DNA of 64,000 nt from Caprella mutica (Eukaryota; Arthropoda; Malacostraca; Amphipoda; Caprellidae). The translations under genes and the position numbers were made by a program. The stretch spans positions 31,809-95,808 of the forward strand of contig CANNZV010002496.1 in NCBI GenBank assembly GCA_947561585.1, written 5' to 3'. The notes beneath the pieces were generated by a model, which saw nothing but the letters and a program-made list of their open reading frames with translations, was not told the origin of the DNA and ran no database searches. Below are positions 1 to 10,930 of this stretch, piece by piece (the stretch's first letter is position 1; every line of letters starts with the position of its first letter).

Positions 1-760
1 GAAACATAACTGATACGAATAACTTTGCTAATTCTATCAGTTATCACTGAACTAATAGAAATTTGTCCTTACCAATTAAGAAAAGGGAGATTTGCACTGC
101 TGTCGTTTGTTTCTTCCGCTTTCTTGTGAGGAGAAGTGATCTGGTCATAGGTAGTGGTCTTTAGAGTTCCTCCTAGCGAATGCTCGCTCTACTCATTGAA
201 CTGGAAACAAATTTCAATAATATAAATTAGTATATTAGTTATTGTTATTGAATAGGTTTGATGCGAATATAATGGTTTCGAGATTTCGTTTTTCGGAAAA
301 TAAATAGAAAAGACCTTAATATAGATCTAGCAGTTAGATTGGAAAGAGACGCCGTGAATGGAATGGAAGAGACTCTTCAATGGAATGTTACGGAATGAGA
401 ATCTAGTAATCGCAGAAGTAAGAGGAAAATGAACAAACAGGGTGCAAAAACATATTGCAAATTATATTAATAAACAATCTAAGACTACATTGTTATCCCT
501 ATCTAGTGCTATTCTACAAAATAGTGAATTTCAATGAAACAAAAAGGAAAAAAAACTTGGTCATCATCCAATTTACAACTGTTCGTATCGAAAAATTCTC
601 TGCCTCTTTCTTCAATTCATGACTGTTACATAGTGTCATTCGTTTACAACTCTCATAAATGCAACATGAATATCTTACATATTAACTATTATGAATTTAA
701 GATAGTTTTTTTTAGTATAAAGTTATTAATAAATAATCTCTTAATTTAAGTAGGGGTTTA
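1..760. other. AT-rich non-coding stretch
   Basis: I see no gene, RNA gene or clear repeat here. The longest open frame (534-749, plus strand, 71 residues) lies in A/T-rich DNA, has no family motif and no good splice sites around it. Confidence 0.6.
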
Positions 761-761
761 A

Positions 762-985
762 CGTTTTCTTTGGAACCAAAGGACATATCGCTGACAATGA
801 AATTAAATACAAGGGACTGGAAGAAGCAGTCTGAAAGGAAAGTGGCTTCAAGAACAAAGTCACCTACCACCGTCAGTGACAATGCTCATGAATACAGAAG
901 AGCTACTCCGAGAATGCATTCACTTAAGAATAAAAAAGTACCCAATTTAAGGTCCGGAGGCTGCACTCACGGATGGAAGATTTAA
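762..985 (+). repeat. dispersed repeat, copy 1
   Basis: This block recurs in inverted orientation at about 7626-7855. The shared text includes the string aaatacaagggactggaaga and the end ctcacggatggaaga. A short weaker match lies near 19738-19777. A 71-residue frame runs through this copy, but the 7.7-kb copy has stops in the same frame, so I read it as an old dispersed repeat that may once have been coding. I do not recognise the family. Confidence 0.6.
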
Positions 986-1205
986 ATGAAAAGGGGATAG
1001 TAAATTAAGCCTACAAGCCTAACAAACCCAAAAGTCGAAGACCTTGTAGTTTGAAAGCATAAACCTAGTGCTACCCTCTAAAACTAAGTGGCGTAAAAAG
1101 ATATAAACATAATATGAAAAAAGACAATTATTAATCCAAATTACAACAGTTCGAGGCCAAAGGGAACCCCCTTCTATTAAATCCACCACAAACAGCTTCA
1201 TGATA

Positions 1206-1437
1206 GGGTCACGCAGGTAAATTGCGGCCCACTTACTAACTGCGGCCTCTAACAACTGAAACATCATAGCTTCAAAACACACGTCAAAACTTAAATTAAT
1301 AAGTTATAGCATTCACTGTGCTTCTTTTGATAGCTATGCAACATTTTAATGTAATTTCGATTCAAAATGTTTCAGAGACTCTCTTGAAGAGGGCTGCAAT
1401 TAAAAAATTAAAGGGGCGCAATTTAACTACGTGACCC
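1206..1437. mobile_element. MITE family A, complete copy (TA target site)
   Basis: A 232-bp non-coding element flanked by TA on both sides (1204-1205 and 1438-1439). The left end reads gggtcacgcaggtaaattgc and the right end is its near-perfect reverse complement (gcaattta..gtgaccc). The TA target and short inverted ends fit a Tc1/mariner or PIF-type MITE. Other copies are at about 4379-4635 (left end lost) and 30862-31568 (interrupted by another MITE). Confidence 0.8.
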
Positions 1438-1439
1438 TA

Positions 1440-2750
1440 GACCTCCTGCAGGCTTATAAATTCTTTGCTACCCAGAAAGAAAGAAATTTCTTAAGAGTTA
1501 CCTGCACAAAATAAAAACGAGAATTTGGTAGTAGAATTACAAGCTAAAAATTACGGGAAAAATAAATTAGTTGAATATACGTAATTACATTTACCGTTTA
1601 ACACTAACCTTGAGCATCCAGCTGTTCAGAAAATTATTCGTAGGTTTTCCCTTTTTTAATAGTGCATAAATATTGTATCTATAGGAATTGTGAGACTAAA
1701 ACCTGAAAAAGATTATTAAATTTAAAGGTATTTATAAATACAGAAAGAACAGTTTAAACAAAAAGTATATACTACAGTCGACATTATAGAAGTATATTGT
1801 CGTAAACCGGCAGCTATTTACGAATGGAAGATTCATATGCATAATAAAACAATAAAGTATACCTATACCTACCTAAACTCTTAGAAGTCTAGAGGCTAAA
1901 ATAAAAAAACATAATGTGGTTATAAGCTACAGCTCTAAGTGCTTTTTTTTTCCTTTTTATTCCATGTCTACAGATCGTATTCAAAGGAATTTAGGCACAA
2001 TAATATTAAGTAGAATTCCGTATTTTTTAAAATTAAATAGTTTAATTACTGTACGGGCACTGCTTTATGACTCTAGTACAGAGTAATGTAAAGAAGTGCA
2101 TAAAATCTAATTTTGCTATTTCGTGAACTGTTTGGATACCTATAAAAAAATGGTTCCACTAACTATAGAAAAAAAATTCTGAATTTCGGTATTATTTCAA
2201 AGTCCAGAAGTAAAGATACAAAAGTTTTGAAAGCTCACATTTTGGTAATAAATTGCAAATTCCATCAGCAATTTTAAGAAAATCTGTGAAATATTGATAA
2301 ATTTATAATTCGAAATGATTTCAAGAACAGAAACACTTGATTGAGCTGGACTTCGTCTCAGCTATCAGCAAAAAATCAACTGGTAAAACTATTTGAGAGT
2401 TCATATCTAAGAAGAAAAAAACTAGCTCAGAAATCTGATTAATCTTTCGAATATCTCAATTTCAAGGATTAAGCTGTTTAAAAATGGTAGCATTAACAAT
2501 TTTTCACAGAGTTAAAAAATATAGCTTAAAATTTTGAATCTAGAACTTAGAAAATAAAAGTGAAAAAATTAATTAACAAATGTATAAGATATAGTTCCAT
2601 ATGAGCATGACAATAAAAAATAAGAGTCCTCAGCTAGAAAGACTGAAGAATAACTTATCCAGGCTAAATGAAATTAGTATCTCAAGAAAGACTAATTTTC
2701 GATCTGCCTAAAACACAAGTTTTTAAATAGAGAGAGTGAAATTTGATGAC
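1440..2750. other. AT-rich non-coding stretch
   Basis: No gene, array or inverted repeat is evident. Open frames are short and A/T-driven. Confidence 0.55.
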
Positions 2751-2751
2751 T

Positions 2752-2970
2752 TTTCACCATGACGGCTGAAGACGAAATGTCCCGCACTGCATTAAAAAGA
2801 ATAGAAATTTCTTACATGCGGGGGTAAAAATGAGAATTTGGGGTAGCGTACGATAATCCGTGGTACAGTGGGAACTAGATTATTCATGCGCGCCTCAGCA
2901 ATTGGACGGATACACTTTTCCGCGATAGTACGGTCAATTTTATTCAATAAAGATATTCTATTCTATTCTG
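2752..2970 (+). mobile_element. possible LINE 3' tail
   Basis: This 220-bp block is less AT-rich than its surroundings and ends in an AATAAA-like signal (2945-2950) followed directly by a short attct repeat (to about 2970). A polyadenylation-like signal running into a small tandem repeat is how many insect non-LTR elements finish. No coding part is left, so the family cannot be assigned. Confidence 0.35.
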
Positions 2971-3590
2971 TAATTTATTTTTATTTCTGTTCAGTGAAAT
3001 ATTAAAATTAATCTTAAATTTAACAGTTCAACATATATAATAAATTTCACTTAAAAAATTTAAATGATATCATCAAAGATTTTCAAAAAGAAATGTGATG
3101 ATATGATATTTTTAGTTTGTAAATCTTATCCCTGTTACATCATCATAAATCTTAAAAAAGAAATGTGTTGATATAAATTTGAGATTCTTGTTCTCGGTTT
3201 CATTACATTCTAAAAATTTATTCTTAATTTTAATCCTTTAACGTATACGATCATGCTCACTTAAACCAATTCATTAAAAAAAATTATATGATTTCACATA
3301 CATAAAACAAACTACATTGTTTGTTAACTTGTTCATTTAAAAAAATTATTTTTCGTTTATATGCTTTTATAAATGATTTTTTTACTTCAAAAAAAATTTC
3401 TTAATAATTTTCGTTTACAAATTCTGATGTGTTCTGACATGAATTCATTCTTTTTATTGTTGAATGCATGTCAAGCATTCAATATATGCATCTCGTTGAC
3501 TGAATTTTGGTGGTGCTGGCATGTAGAGGGCGCTCTCCGCTCACCTTGGTCAGTATTTTTCGGTTACAAAAGATTTTACTCTTTATCGCT
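2971..3590. other. AT-rich non-coding stretch
   Basis: Nothing supportable is seen apart from scattered A/T runs. The 3373-3627 open frame overlaps the presumed promoter region of the next gene and shows no protein family features. Confidence 0.5.
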
Positions 3591-3682
3591 TGTCAGACGG
3601 TTGCGCACACAGTTTATAGAAGGGTAGTTAGGACAACGCTATAATATAAATTTCGGAGCTGTGAGGCAGTGACGTCATTCAA
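3590..3682 (+). promoter_or_regulatory. candidate promoter region with CRE site
   Basis: A relatively GC-rich 90-bp stretch just upstream of the candidate start codon at 3684 contains a perfect TGACGTCA site (3670-3677), the consensus for CREB/ATF factors. A diverged inverted copy of the same stretch, sharing ttgtcctaactacc and acgtcactg, lies at about 8690-8757. It may therefore be a promoter, a transposon end, or a transposon-derived promoter. Position and motif are seen; function is inference. Confidence 0.4.
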
Positions 3683-3683
3683 G

Positions 3684-6600
3684 ATGGCGGATGTTTCTAC
3701 CAATCATGGAGCTCAGACAACTGAGCGCCAAATTCTGAAACAAAAATGTAAACAAAGTGTGATGTAAACTTTGATAGATTGTCCGAAAAGCTAATCAACT
3801 TCATAATTCTTGATCAACTATTAATAAAATTATACAATATGATATTATTATTCTATAATGGTGCCTAGAATATAAATATGCAATTTTTAAACCGTAATTA
3901 TAAAGATAAACAACCTAAGATACCTAGGTAATCATGCTAATGGACACTTGCCTAATAAGATCTTTCCAATTTCATCAACATGACTTCAAATTTTAATCTT
4001 AGATTACTGTAGGTAGCTATGTGTTGGAAATTTGAGAAAATTGATTGAAAAAGATAATAACTTAGGTTGCTACTACCTATTTGTGAACAATGAAAAGTGA
4101 TTTCACTAGAATTTTGTCTCTAGACTCCACAGTCTCCACATACCTAGGAAGAATTTGAATAAGGAAGCATTTCCATCTGTTGGTGAGTACCTATTATAGC
4201 CTTATAGGTAAACTACTAAACTAGACGACGTAGGCGTCGCCATCACGTAGTGAGGCTAAGTGAGCAGTCGATTTAGCCTAGGGGCTAGCCGGCAAGGTCT
4301 AGGTAGCGTCCGTAGCGACGCTACCTAGTCCTAATCGGCTGACCGCTGACGCTACCGTAGCGTCAGCGGTCAGCCGATTAGGTAGGTAAATTGCAGCACT
4401 CAAACCAACTGCAGCCACTAATCTCAGTACACTAAAATCTATGATGGCTTTGATTTTGAAGCACTCTGGAAATAAACAAAATCTAGAACGCATTGAGTTT
4501 CAACTCAATATAAATTAGTTTAAGAATGTTTTTGAGAGTGAGACATTCTTAACAGATTACAGTGCCGCAATTAGAAATTAAAGGACCGCAATTAGAAATT
4601 AAAGGACCGCAATTTACCTGAAGGCTGTGTGACCCTACTGTCTAGCCAGTCTTTATTTCATGGTAAATTCCATTATTCCACCAACATGTCCAGATTGTAT
4701 CATTGTACCTATATGATAGTAAATTCCAATGATTTGTCAACAGATATTAAATTTCTCTAATAAATTTAGCTATTAATTCCTATATTACCATTAATTTTTG
4801 GAGAGGAAACTGGTAAAAGGTTGGAGGACTAGACAAATTGATGAAAAATGTTAGCAGATATTTCTCAGATTTTTGAAAAAGTCAGATGAGTTCAGTGCAC
4901 CAAATACAAAGTTACAAACTGGCAAGTGGCAACATGTTGATAAAAAAATTTCCCCTGTGAAAATAATATTCTGCTTTGTCAAAGTTTGTGGATTTTTAGC
5001 TATTTATTCCTATGTTACCATTAATTTTCCGCCTTTTCGGTGGATAAATTGGGAAAATGTTGGTGGATAGGCCAAATTAATGAAAATTTTTGATGGATTT
5101 CTTCAGCTTTTTGAAAAAGTCAGTGGGATTTTGTGCACCAAATACAGACTGGGTCTAGCTAAATGAATTTTTCAATTTGAAGCCTATAGTATTTTGGTTG
5201 ATATATTTGCACCATATGATCATACAAAGTACAAACCAGGTAATACAGTGTGTCCTTACTTACTAGCCAATATATTGGTGAGGCAGTCTGAAATGAATGT
5301 CTCTACAGACCCAGGATTTTCTTACAGAAAATGGGATTTAGGCGCAGCAAATAACATGGAAACATAGGAATGAAATAGCCAAATATTTCTTGATTGCATG
5401 AATAATCCACAAATCCAGCTTCTGAGACTGGTTTGCAAGTTTGTGATTGTAAATTTGAGCCTCAAGTCCTTTAACATCCAAGTTATTTTATAAGGGTAGA
5501 AAGTTCTTTTTAGTTTTATCACTATTTATTTGTTTATTACTCATTTATTAGAACCTCATCAGTCTCAGACAACTTAGTAAATTGTAAAATTACTAATATT
5601 AGTATGTCTCATAAACTCCAGTTATCCTCAAAGAAGCTAAATTTCCTCAAAATTCTTTCCTAAATAATATTGTAGCATAGCCAGACTGCAAAATATGGAA
5701 CATTTTTCTAAGACTCTCTGCAACAAAATACAAATCTGAGGCTCTGAGCCCTATTTTATAAATTTCATATCTCTGCAGGAGATCTTGAATTAATTCCTAT
5801 GTAACCATTAATTTAGCTGCGGGAGATTTTGAATTCATTCCTATGTAACCCATGTAATAAATAAAGCATCACCAAACTTGCCATTTTAATGGTGAGTTTA
5901 TGACAGTTATTTTGATCTATGTATGCTACAATGTTATTTTGGAGAGAATTTATGATGCCTAATTTCATCATTTTGATAAATTAAAATTAAAGAGAAATTT
6001 AGTTTCTTTTGGAGAGATAAATGGAGAGTTTATGAGCCATACTATTTTTGTTGGAATGTAACCATTAATTTAGCATAATTTACCATTAAAATCCATCAGA
6101 ATTGTCAATAAATTCGTTAATCGACCAATTGTTTTCTCTATTTAGCCACCAATTCACCAAAAACTCGATGAAATTTAGGAATAAATAGCTAGCTAGAAAA
6201 TCACAAACGTTGCTAGAATATTATTATTTTCAAAGGAGAAAAAATCCACCGATATGTCTGTGCTTTTATAATCTTACAGAGTTTAACTATTTTGTTTAAT
6301 TTGTTAAATTAATTACTTCCTACTTTCAAACAGGAACTCCAGTCAGTAAGTCTAAATTCAGAAAATTATTTGATTCTGACCAAATTTCATCTGAGAAGAG
6401 CTGGTTGCTACCTCCCTCATTGGAAATTTTGAAGCAGCGCAAGAAGAAAATGACCATATGATTCATCTTCTGAACAACGTAAGTATATTACCATATAGCT
6501 TCATCTCATTATTGCTTTGATTGCACTGACTATTAGTAGGTGAAACAATTCATGAATTCACTAATTGCTCCTTATTAGTCTTTTTTATAGACTTTTTATG

Positions 6601-6839
6601 TAGTCTTTTTTGTAGACTTTTTATGTAGTCTTTTTCATAAATATTTGAAGCTAACAATTTATGGATGTTAAACTCTAACTGTAATTAATATTTTATGAAA
6701 ATTTTCATAGGACCCCTCGCCTGAACTAGAATTGGAGGAAATGGGCTTTCTAGAAAGTGAAGTTAAAGCTGCCTGCAGTGACCTATTCACGGTCACCAAT
6801 AACACCAGTTGGAGGCTTCTTCCATTCCATCGCATCTGA
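3684..6839 (+). CDS. candidate small four-exon gene, product unknown (possible frameshift)
   Basis: Four blocks with good splice signals line up in phase. Exon 1 (3684-3763) starts aagATGG and reads MADVSTNHGAQTTERQ..., ending at gtaaac. Exon 2 (4133-4182) follows ctccacag and ends at gtgagt. Exon 3 (6334-6478) follows tttcaaacag and ends at gtaagt. Exon 4 (6711-6839) follows ttttcatag and ends in TGA, with AATAAA at 6864. Phases agree at the first two junctions and give 85 codons to a TGA at 6459-6461 inside exon 3. The +1 frame at the end of exon 3 instead reads straight into exon 4, which is rich in Glu/Leu (PELELEEMGFLESEVKAAC). A one-base loss in the purine run near 6388 would explain both, so this is either a pseudogene, an assembly error, or an mRNA with a spliced 3' UTR. 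Intron 2 is filled with MITEs. I do not recognise the protein. Confidence 0.45.
4299..4382. repeat. two adjacent perfect hairpins
   Basis: Positions 4299-4310 and 4317-4328 form 12-bp perfect arms around a 6-base loop. Immediately after, 4330-4355 and 4357-4382 form 26-bp perfect arms around a single base, a near-ideal palindrome that includes gctgaccgctgacgctac. Both are GC-rich islands in AT-rich DNA and replace the expected left end of the MITE that follows. This could be a transposon end or a rearrangement junction. Confidence 0.75.
4379..4635. mobile_element. MITE family A, left end missing
   Basis: The right end (gcaatttacctg ... gtgaccc, then TA) and the interior match the 1206-1437 element. 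The left terminus is cut to ggtaggtaaattgc and abuts the palindrome at 4330-4382. Near the right end a short unit, attagaaattaaaggaccgc, is tandemly duplicated. Confidence 0.65.
4646..5152. mobile_element. hAT-like MITE (ccagtct termini)
   Basis: The element starts ccagtct and ends agactgg, flanked by gtctag on both sides (4640-4645 and 5153-5158), a partly decayed target duplication. Its interior contains strings shared with elements at 31701-31924 and 32295-32821, for example tggaggactagacaaattg and gtgcaccaaatac. No transposase is present. It sits in intron 2 of the candidate gene. Confidence 0.55.
5160..6240. repeat. cluster of MITE-derived fragments
   Basis: Fragments related to the MITE pile at 30.9-32.8 kb recur here, for example gactgcaaaatatggaac near 5685 and several copies of ttaattcctatgttaccatt. 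Boundaries are not clear enough to define separate elements. No coding sequence is seen. The block lies in intron 2 of the candidate gene at 3684-6839. Confidence 0.5.
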
Positions 6840-6863
6840 AAATGCTTGCAGCTACTTTTACAG

Positions 6864-6869
6864 AATAAA
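6864..6869 (+). terminator. polyadenylation signal AATAAA
   Basis: AATAAA lies 25 bp after the TGA of the candidate terminal exon (6837-6839), a normal distance for an insect 3' end. It supports the plus-strand gene at 3684-6839. Confidence 0.45.
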
Positions 6870-7620
6870 GTGTCATAAAAATTGAAAAATATCACAGCAA
6901 GAATCTCGAATCAAAACTGGCTGATTGTGAAACATGCAGCAGTATTTTAATCTCCCCTGATCTGAATATAGATTCATCCTAGGGATTAAAATATTGCTGC
7001 CCATCATTTATATCTTATTAAGGAATTTCTTCTCATTTTTTCTTAAATAAGAACTGCTATTTTAGAATTTACTAAATAACTATCAGAATTGAAGTACAAT
7101 TAATATTGTATGCTCCCTCAACTATGCTGTGATCAAATGAACAAATATTTAGTTAAGTTTTATGTCTTAGAACGTGGAATCAGAAGCTTAGACATGTAAA
7201 TGAAAAGAATATATTAATGATAATAACTAATAATTAAATTTGTCCATTAAGTTTCCAATGACCATTTGAAAGTATATTCAAATAAGCGGGATAGTTTTAA
7301 TTTTTCATTTTGATTGAATAGAGTTAACAATTAAAACTATTCTGCTTCAATGAATTTTAATTTTTTTTTCTATTATTAATTTTGTTTCTGGATCACTGGA
7401 CGATTCATTTTGCAGCTGAAAAATTATGCTTTAATCTATAAATTTTAAAATTGTATCCTATTAAAATGGATACAATTTATTCTATATAGCGACATGAACT
7501 AGTTTAGTAGTTTCATTTTTTTTTCATACTCATAAAAGTACTGTTATTATTAAAGTTATTTATGTGTGGAATGAATTATGTCTGTCAATGACCAGTAAAT
7601 GGTTCAACTTCAGTTACTAT
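6870..7620. other. AT-rich non-coding stretch
   Basis: No gene or structured repeat is evident after the AATAAA at 6864. Confidence 0.5.
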
Positions 7621-7625
7621 CAGCT

Positions 7626-7855
7626 CTTCATTTTCCTCTTCCATCCGTGAGTGAAGCCACCGGTGCTTGTTTCCCTTTTCATTACATTCCTTGGTAAGTG
7701 ATGGAGTAGCTTTTCTTCATCCATGAGCTTTGTCACTGAAAGTGGTAGGTGACTTTGTTCATTGAGCCACTTTCTTTTCTGACTGCTTCTTCCAGTCCCT
7801 TGTATTTAATTCACTCATTTTCCTGTTGGATATTTGTTCTAGGTAGCCAAAGGAG
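7626..7855 (-). repeat. dispersed repeat, copy 2 (inverted)
   Basis: This is the inverted partner of 762-985. The reverse strand reads through the same order of words: caagggactggaagaagcag, caaagtcacctaccac, and cactcacggatggaaga. The two copies differ by substitutions and an indel, so the pair is old. Confidence 0.6.
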
Positions 7856-7859
7856 ACCC

Positions 7860-8689
7860 TATAAACATCAGTCTGTCGATTCGATAGAACAATCCATCGA
7901 TTTGATATCCCAGAAATCGAATCTATATACGTTGTTTATAGGGTAGACTTAAATCAACCACTAAAATTCGAGTTTTTTTTTTCCATTTTTTCAGACCTTA
8001 AATGAACTATAATACTATTGTATGATTATATTGTGTTTGTGATACAGCTCTTTTTTTAAATGATTGTTCCTATACTTTAAAGAATTCAAAATTTAGTAGA
8101 AAATAGTAATGGAAATGTCAGTTTTGTTGATTCGCAATAGTCTGTGGTAACCTGTGATAAGTTCTAAATATGGATTATAAATATTTATCTATTTAAAGCT
8201 GAAAGTTAAACCATAATAATATACGGGGTATAAATGATCCATCCAATAAAATCTGTGAATATAATTACTATCCTTTAAAAATAATACCTAATTATATGTT
8301 TTTATATCAAGTTCAATATAGTCTATCCGTATGAATATAAATAATATTTTTAGCTTACATTTTTTAATATAACCATCTTACATGCATAGTAATCTAGTAT
8401 CAGGCTCAATAAGCTGAAATTGCTTTTTAAAAAATTGGTTTCTAGTGCTGTAAACTACTAACTAAAAATGCTTAAATAAGAGTTTATTATATGATCAGAG
8501 TGCTCTAAGTAACTGAATTTCACGTAAATAATCTATAATGGTAATTAATAACCTCATTTTGAAAAGAAAATAATCGAATTAACCAAATAATTAAATTTGT
8601 TCAAGTATGCTATTTTGATTTTTTAGCTAAGGCATCGCGCGACAAAAACAATACTTGGCAACTGCCTGTTACGTCACTGGGTCCATGCT
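7860..8689. other. AT-rich non-coding stretch
   Basis: No gene, RNA or repeat could be supported here. Confidence 0.5.
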
Positions 8690-8757
8690 ATTTTCACCCG
8701 AATTTGTACCCGTAGACTTGTCCTAACTACCTTATTCTATGAACTGTGGTTGCGCAT
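8690..8757 (-). repeat. diverged inverted copy of the 3.6-kb promoter-like block
   Basis: It shares acgtcactg, ttgtcctaactacc and the end tgcgca with the reverse complement of 3595-3680, with substitutions between the shared words. It lies just upstream of the minisatellite. No element boundaries can be drawn. Confidence 0.4.
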
Positions 8758-8860
8758 TTCAGTTGTTATATGTACATCGTGCGTTAGGGTTGGAGGTGTC
8801 ATTACTGGGAAGTGAGGAGTGCCGGCTTTGAAAGTTTAAGTGGCTGTAATTGTTTAAACG

Positions 8861-9942
8861 TGAGTCTGTCTATTTCCGCGTGAGTCTGTCTGTTTCCCCG
8901 TGAGTCTGTCTGTTTCCCCGTGAGTCTGTCTGTTTCCCCGTGAGTCTGTCTGTTTCCCCGTGAGTCTGTCTGTTTCCCCGTGAGTCTGTTTGTTTCCCCG
9001 TGAGTCTGTTTGTTTCCCCGTGAGTCTGTTTGTTTCCGCGTGAGTCTGTTTGTTTCCGCGTGAGTCTGTTTGTTTCCGCGTGAGTCTGTTTGTTTCCCCG
9101 TGAGTCTGTTTGTTTCCCCGTGAGTCTGTTTGTTTCCCCGTGAGTCTGTCTGTTTCCCCGTGAGTCTGTCTGTTTCCCCGTGAGTCTGTCTGTTTCCCCG
9201 TGAGTCTGTCTGTTTCCCCGTGAGTCTGTCTGTTTCCCCGTGAGTCTGTCTGTTTCCCCGTGAGTCTGTCTGTTTCCCCGTGAGTCTGTCTGTTTCCGCG
9301 TGAGTCTGTTTGTTTCCGCGTGAGTTTGTTTGTTTCCGCGTGAGTCTGTTTGTTTCCGCGTGAGTTTGTTTGTTTCCGCGTGAGTCTGTTTGTTTCCCCG
9401 TGAGTCTGTTTGTTTCCGCGTGAGTCTGTTTGTTTCCGCGTGAGTCTGTTTGTTTCCGCGTGAGTCTGTCTGTTTCCGCGTGAGTCTGTCTGTTTCCCCG
9501 TGAGTCTGTCTGTTTCCCCGTGAGTCTGTCTGTTTCCCCGTGAGTCTGTCTGTTTCCCCGTGAGTCTGTCTGTTTCCCCGTGAGTCTGTCTGTTTCCCCG
9601 TGAGTCTGTTTGTTTCCCCGTGAGTCTGTTTGTTTCCGCGTGAGTCTGTTTGTTTCCGCGTGAGTCTGTTTGTTTCCGCGTGAGTCTGTTTGTTTCCGCG
9701 TGAGTCTGTTTGTTTCCGCGTGAGTCTGTTTGTTTCCGCGTGAGTCTGTTTGTTTCCGCGTGAGTCTGTTTGTTTCCGCGTGAGTCTGTTTGTTTCCGCG
9801 TGAGTCTGTTTGTTTCCGCGTGAGTCTGTTTGTTTCCGCGTGAGTCTGTTTGTTTCCGCGTGAGTCTGTTTGTTTCCGCGTGAGTCTGTTTGTTTCCGCG
9901 TGAGTCTGTTTGTTTCCGCGTGAGTCTGTTTGTTTCCGCGTG
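8861..9942. repeat. 20-bp minisatellite, 54 units
   Basis: The unit is tgagtctgtttgtttccgcg, repeated 54 times without indels. Two sites vary: C or T at unit base 10 and C or G at base 18. The variants come in long runs (CTGTC..CCCCG blocks alternating with CTGTT..CCGCG blocks), which points to segmental amplification and gene conversion rather than random mutation. Because 20 is not a multiple of 3, two minus-strand frames stay open for over 400 codons. Those frames (RKQTDSRGNKQTHAETNRLT) are a by-product of the repeat. Confidence 0.95.
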
Positions 9943-10830
9943 GGTTCTAGGTAAATTGCTCGAAAACAATTGCTCGAAAACAATTGCTCGAAAACAATTG
10001 CTCGAAAACAATTGCTCGAAAGACAATTGCTCGAATGAACAATTGCTCGAATGAACAATTGCTCGAATGAACAATTGCTCGAATGAACAATTGCTCGAAA
10101 GACAATTGCTCGAAAAACAATTGCTCGAATGAACAAAATTGCTCGAATTATAAAATTGCACAGTTTTCGATTTTAATACAGTCAGTTATTCATGAAGTGG
10201 AGCTGCACCTAACAATCCTTGTTTCTGTTTAGTAATCGATCATTAATAATTCTATAAATGATTTTAATTATTACTCATTCTGCATAATCTTTTTTTAGAC
10301 CGTTTGTATCATCTCGTATCTAATATGTCAATTGGAATCATGTGGTGAATCACTACTATTCATGTTTTTTTTATCAATAAAAAAAATTCATAGATTTATT
10401 AAAACTCATCCATTACTTTGAGTTAATTCACCTATTGAGGTGCCACATACAGATATGCTAGTAATAAAAAAGTTTTCGGATTTATGATAAAAAAAAACAT
10501 GAATAGAAGTGATTCACCACATGATTTCGATTGACATTTATTACATACGAGATGACACAAACGTTCTAAAAAAAGATTATGCAGAATGAGTAATAATTAA
10601 AATCATTTATAGAATGATTAATGATCATTTACTAAAAAGAAACAAACATTGTTAGGTGCAGCTCCACTTCATGTATAACTGACTTTTATAAAATCGAAAA
10701 CTGTGCAATTTTATAATTCGAGCAATTTGATAATTCGAGCAATTGTCTTTCGAGCAATTGTTCATTCGAGCAATTGTCTTTCGAGCAATTGTCTTTCGAG
10801 CAATTGTTTTCGAGCAATTTACCGGCTACC
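9943..10830. mobile_element. foldback transposon in the minisatellite (9-bp target duplication)
   Basis: The 888-bp element is almost entirely two inverted arms. The outer parts are tandem 14-16-bp units around ttgctcgaa (about 12 on the left, 7-8 on the right). The inner arms, about 10144-10365 and 10481-10720, are near-identical reverse complements around a spacer of roughly 110 bp. It is flanked by ttccgcgtg on both sides (9934-9942 and 10831-10839), and removal restores the minisatellite phase. A 9-bp duplication with long repeat-bearing arms fits Mutator-like or foldback elements. No transposase is present. Confidence 0.85.
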
Positions 10831-10930
10831 TTCCGCGTGAGTCTGTTTGTTTCCGCGTGAGTCTGTTTGTTTCCGCGTGAGTCTGTTTGTTTCCGCGTAA
10901 GTCTGTTTGTTTCCGCGTAAGTCTGTTTGT
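10831..10930. repeat. 20-bp minisatellite, distal part
   Basis: About five further units of the 8861-9942 array in the same orientation, the last two with cgtaagtc instead of cgtgagtc. This is the same array split by the foldback element. Confidence 0.9.

Noticed and set aside
8802..10161. Two minus-strand frames of 435-444 codons
   Set aside because: They are translations of the 20-bp minisatellite and the foldback arms. The same repeat is open in more than one frame and encodes only RKQTDSRGN-type repeats.
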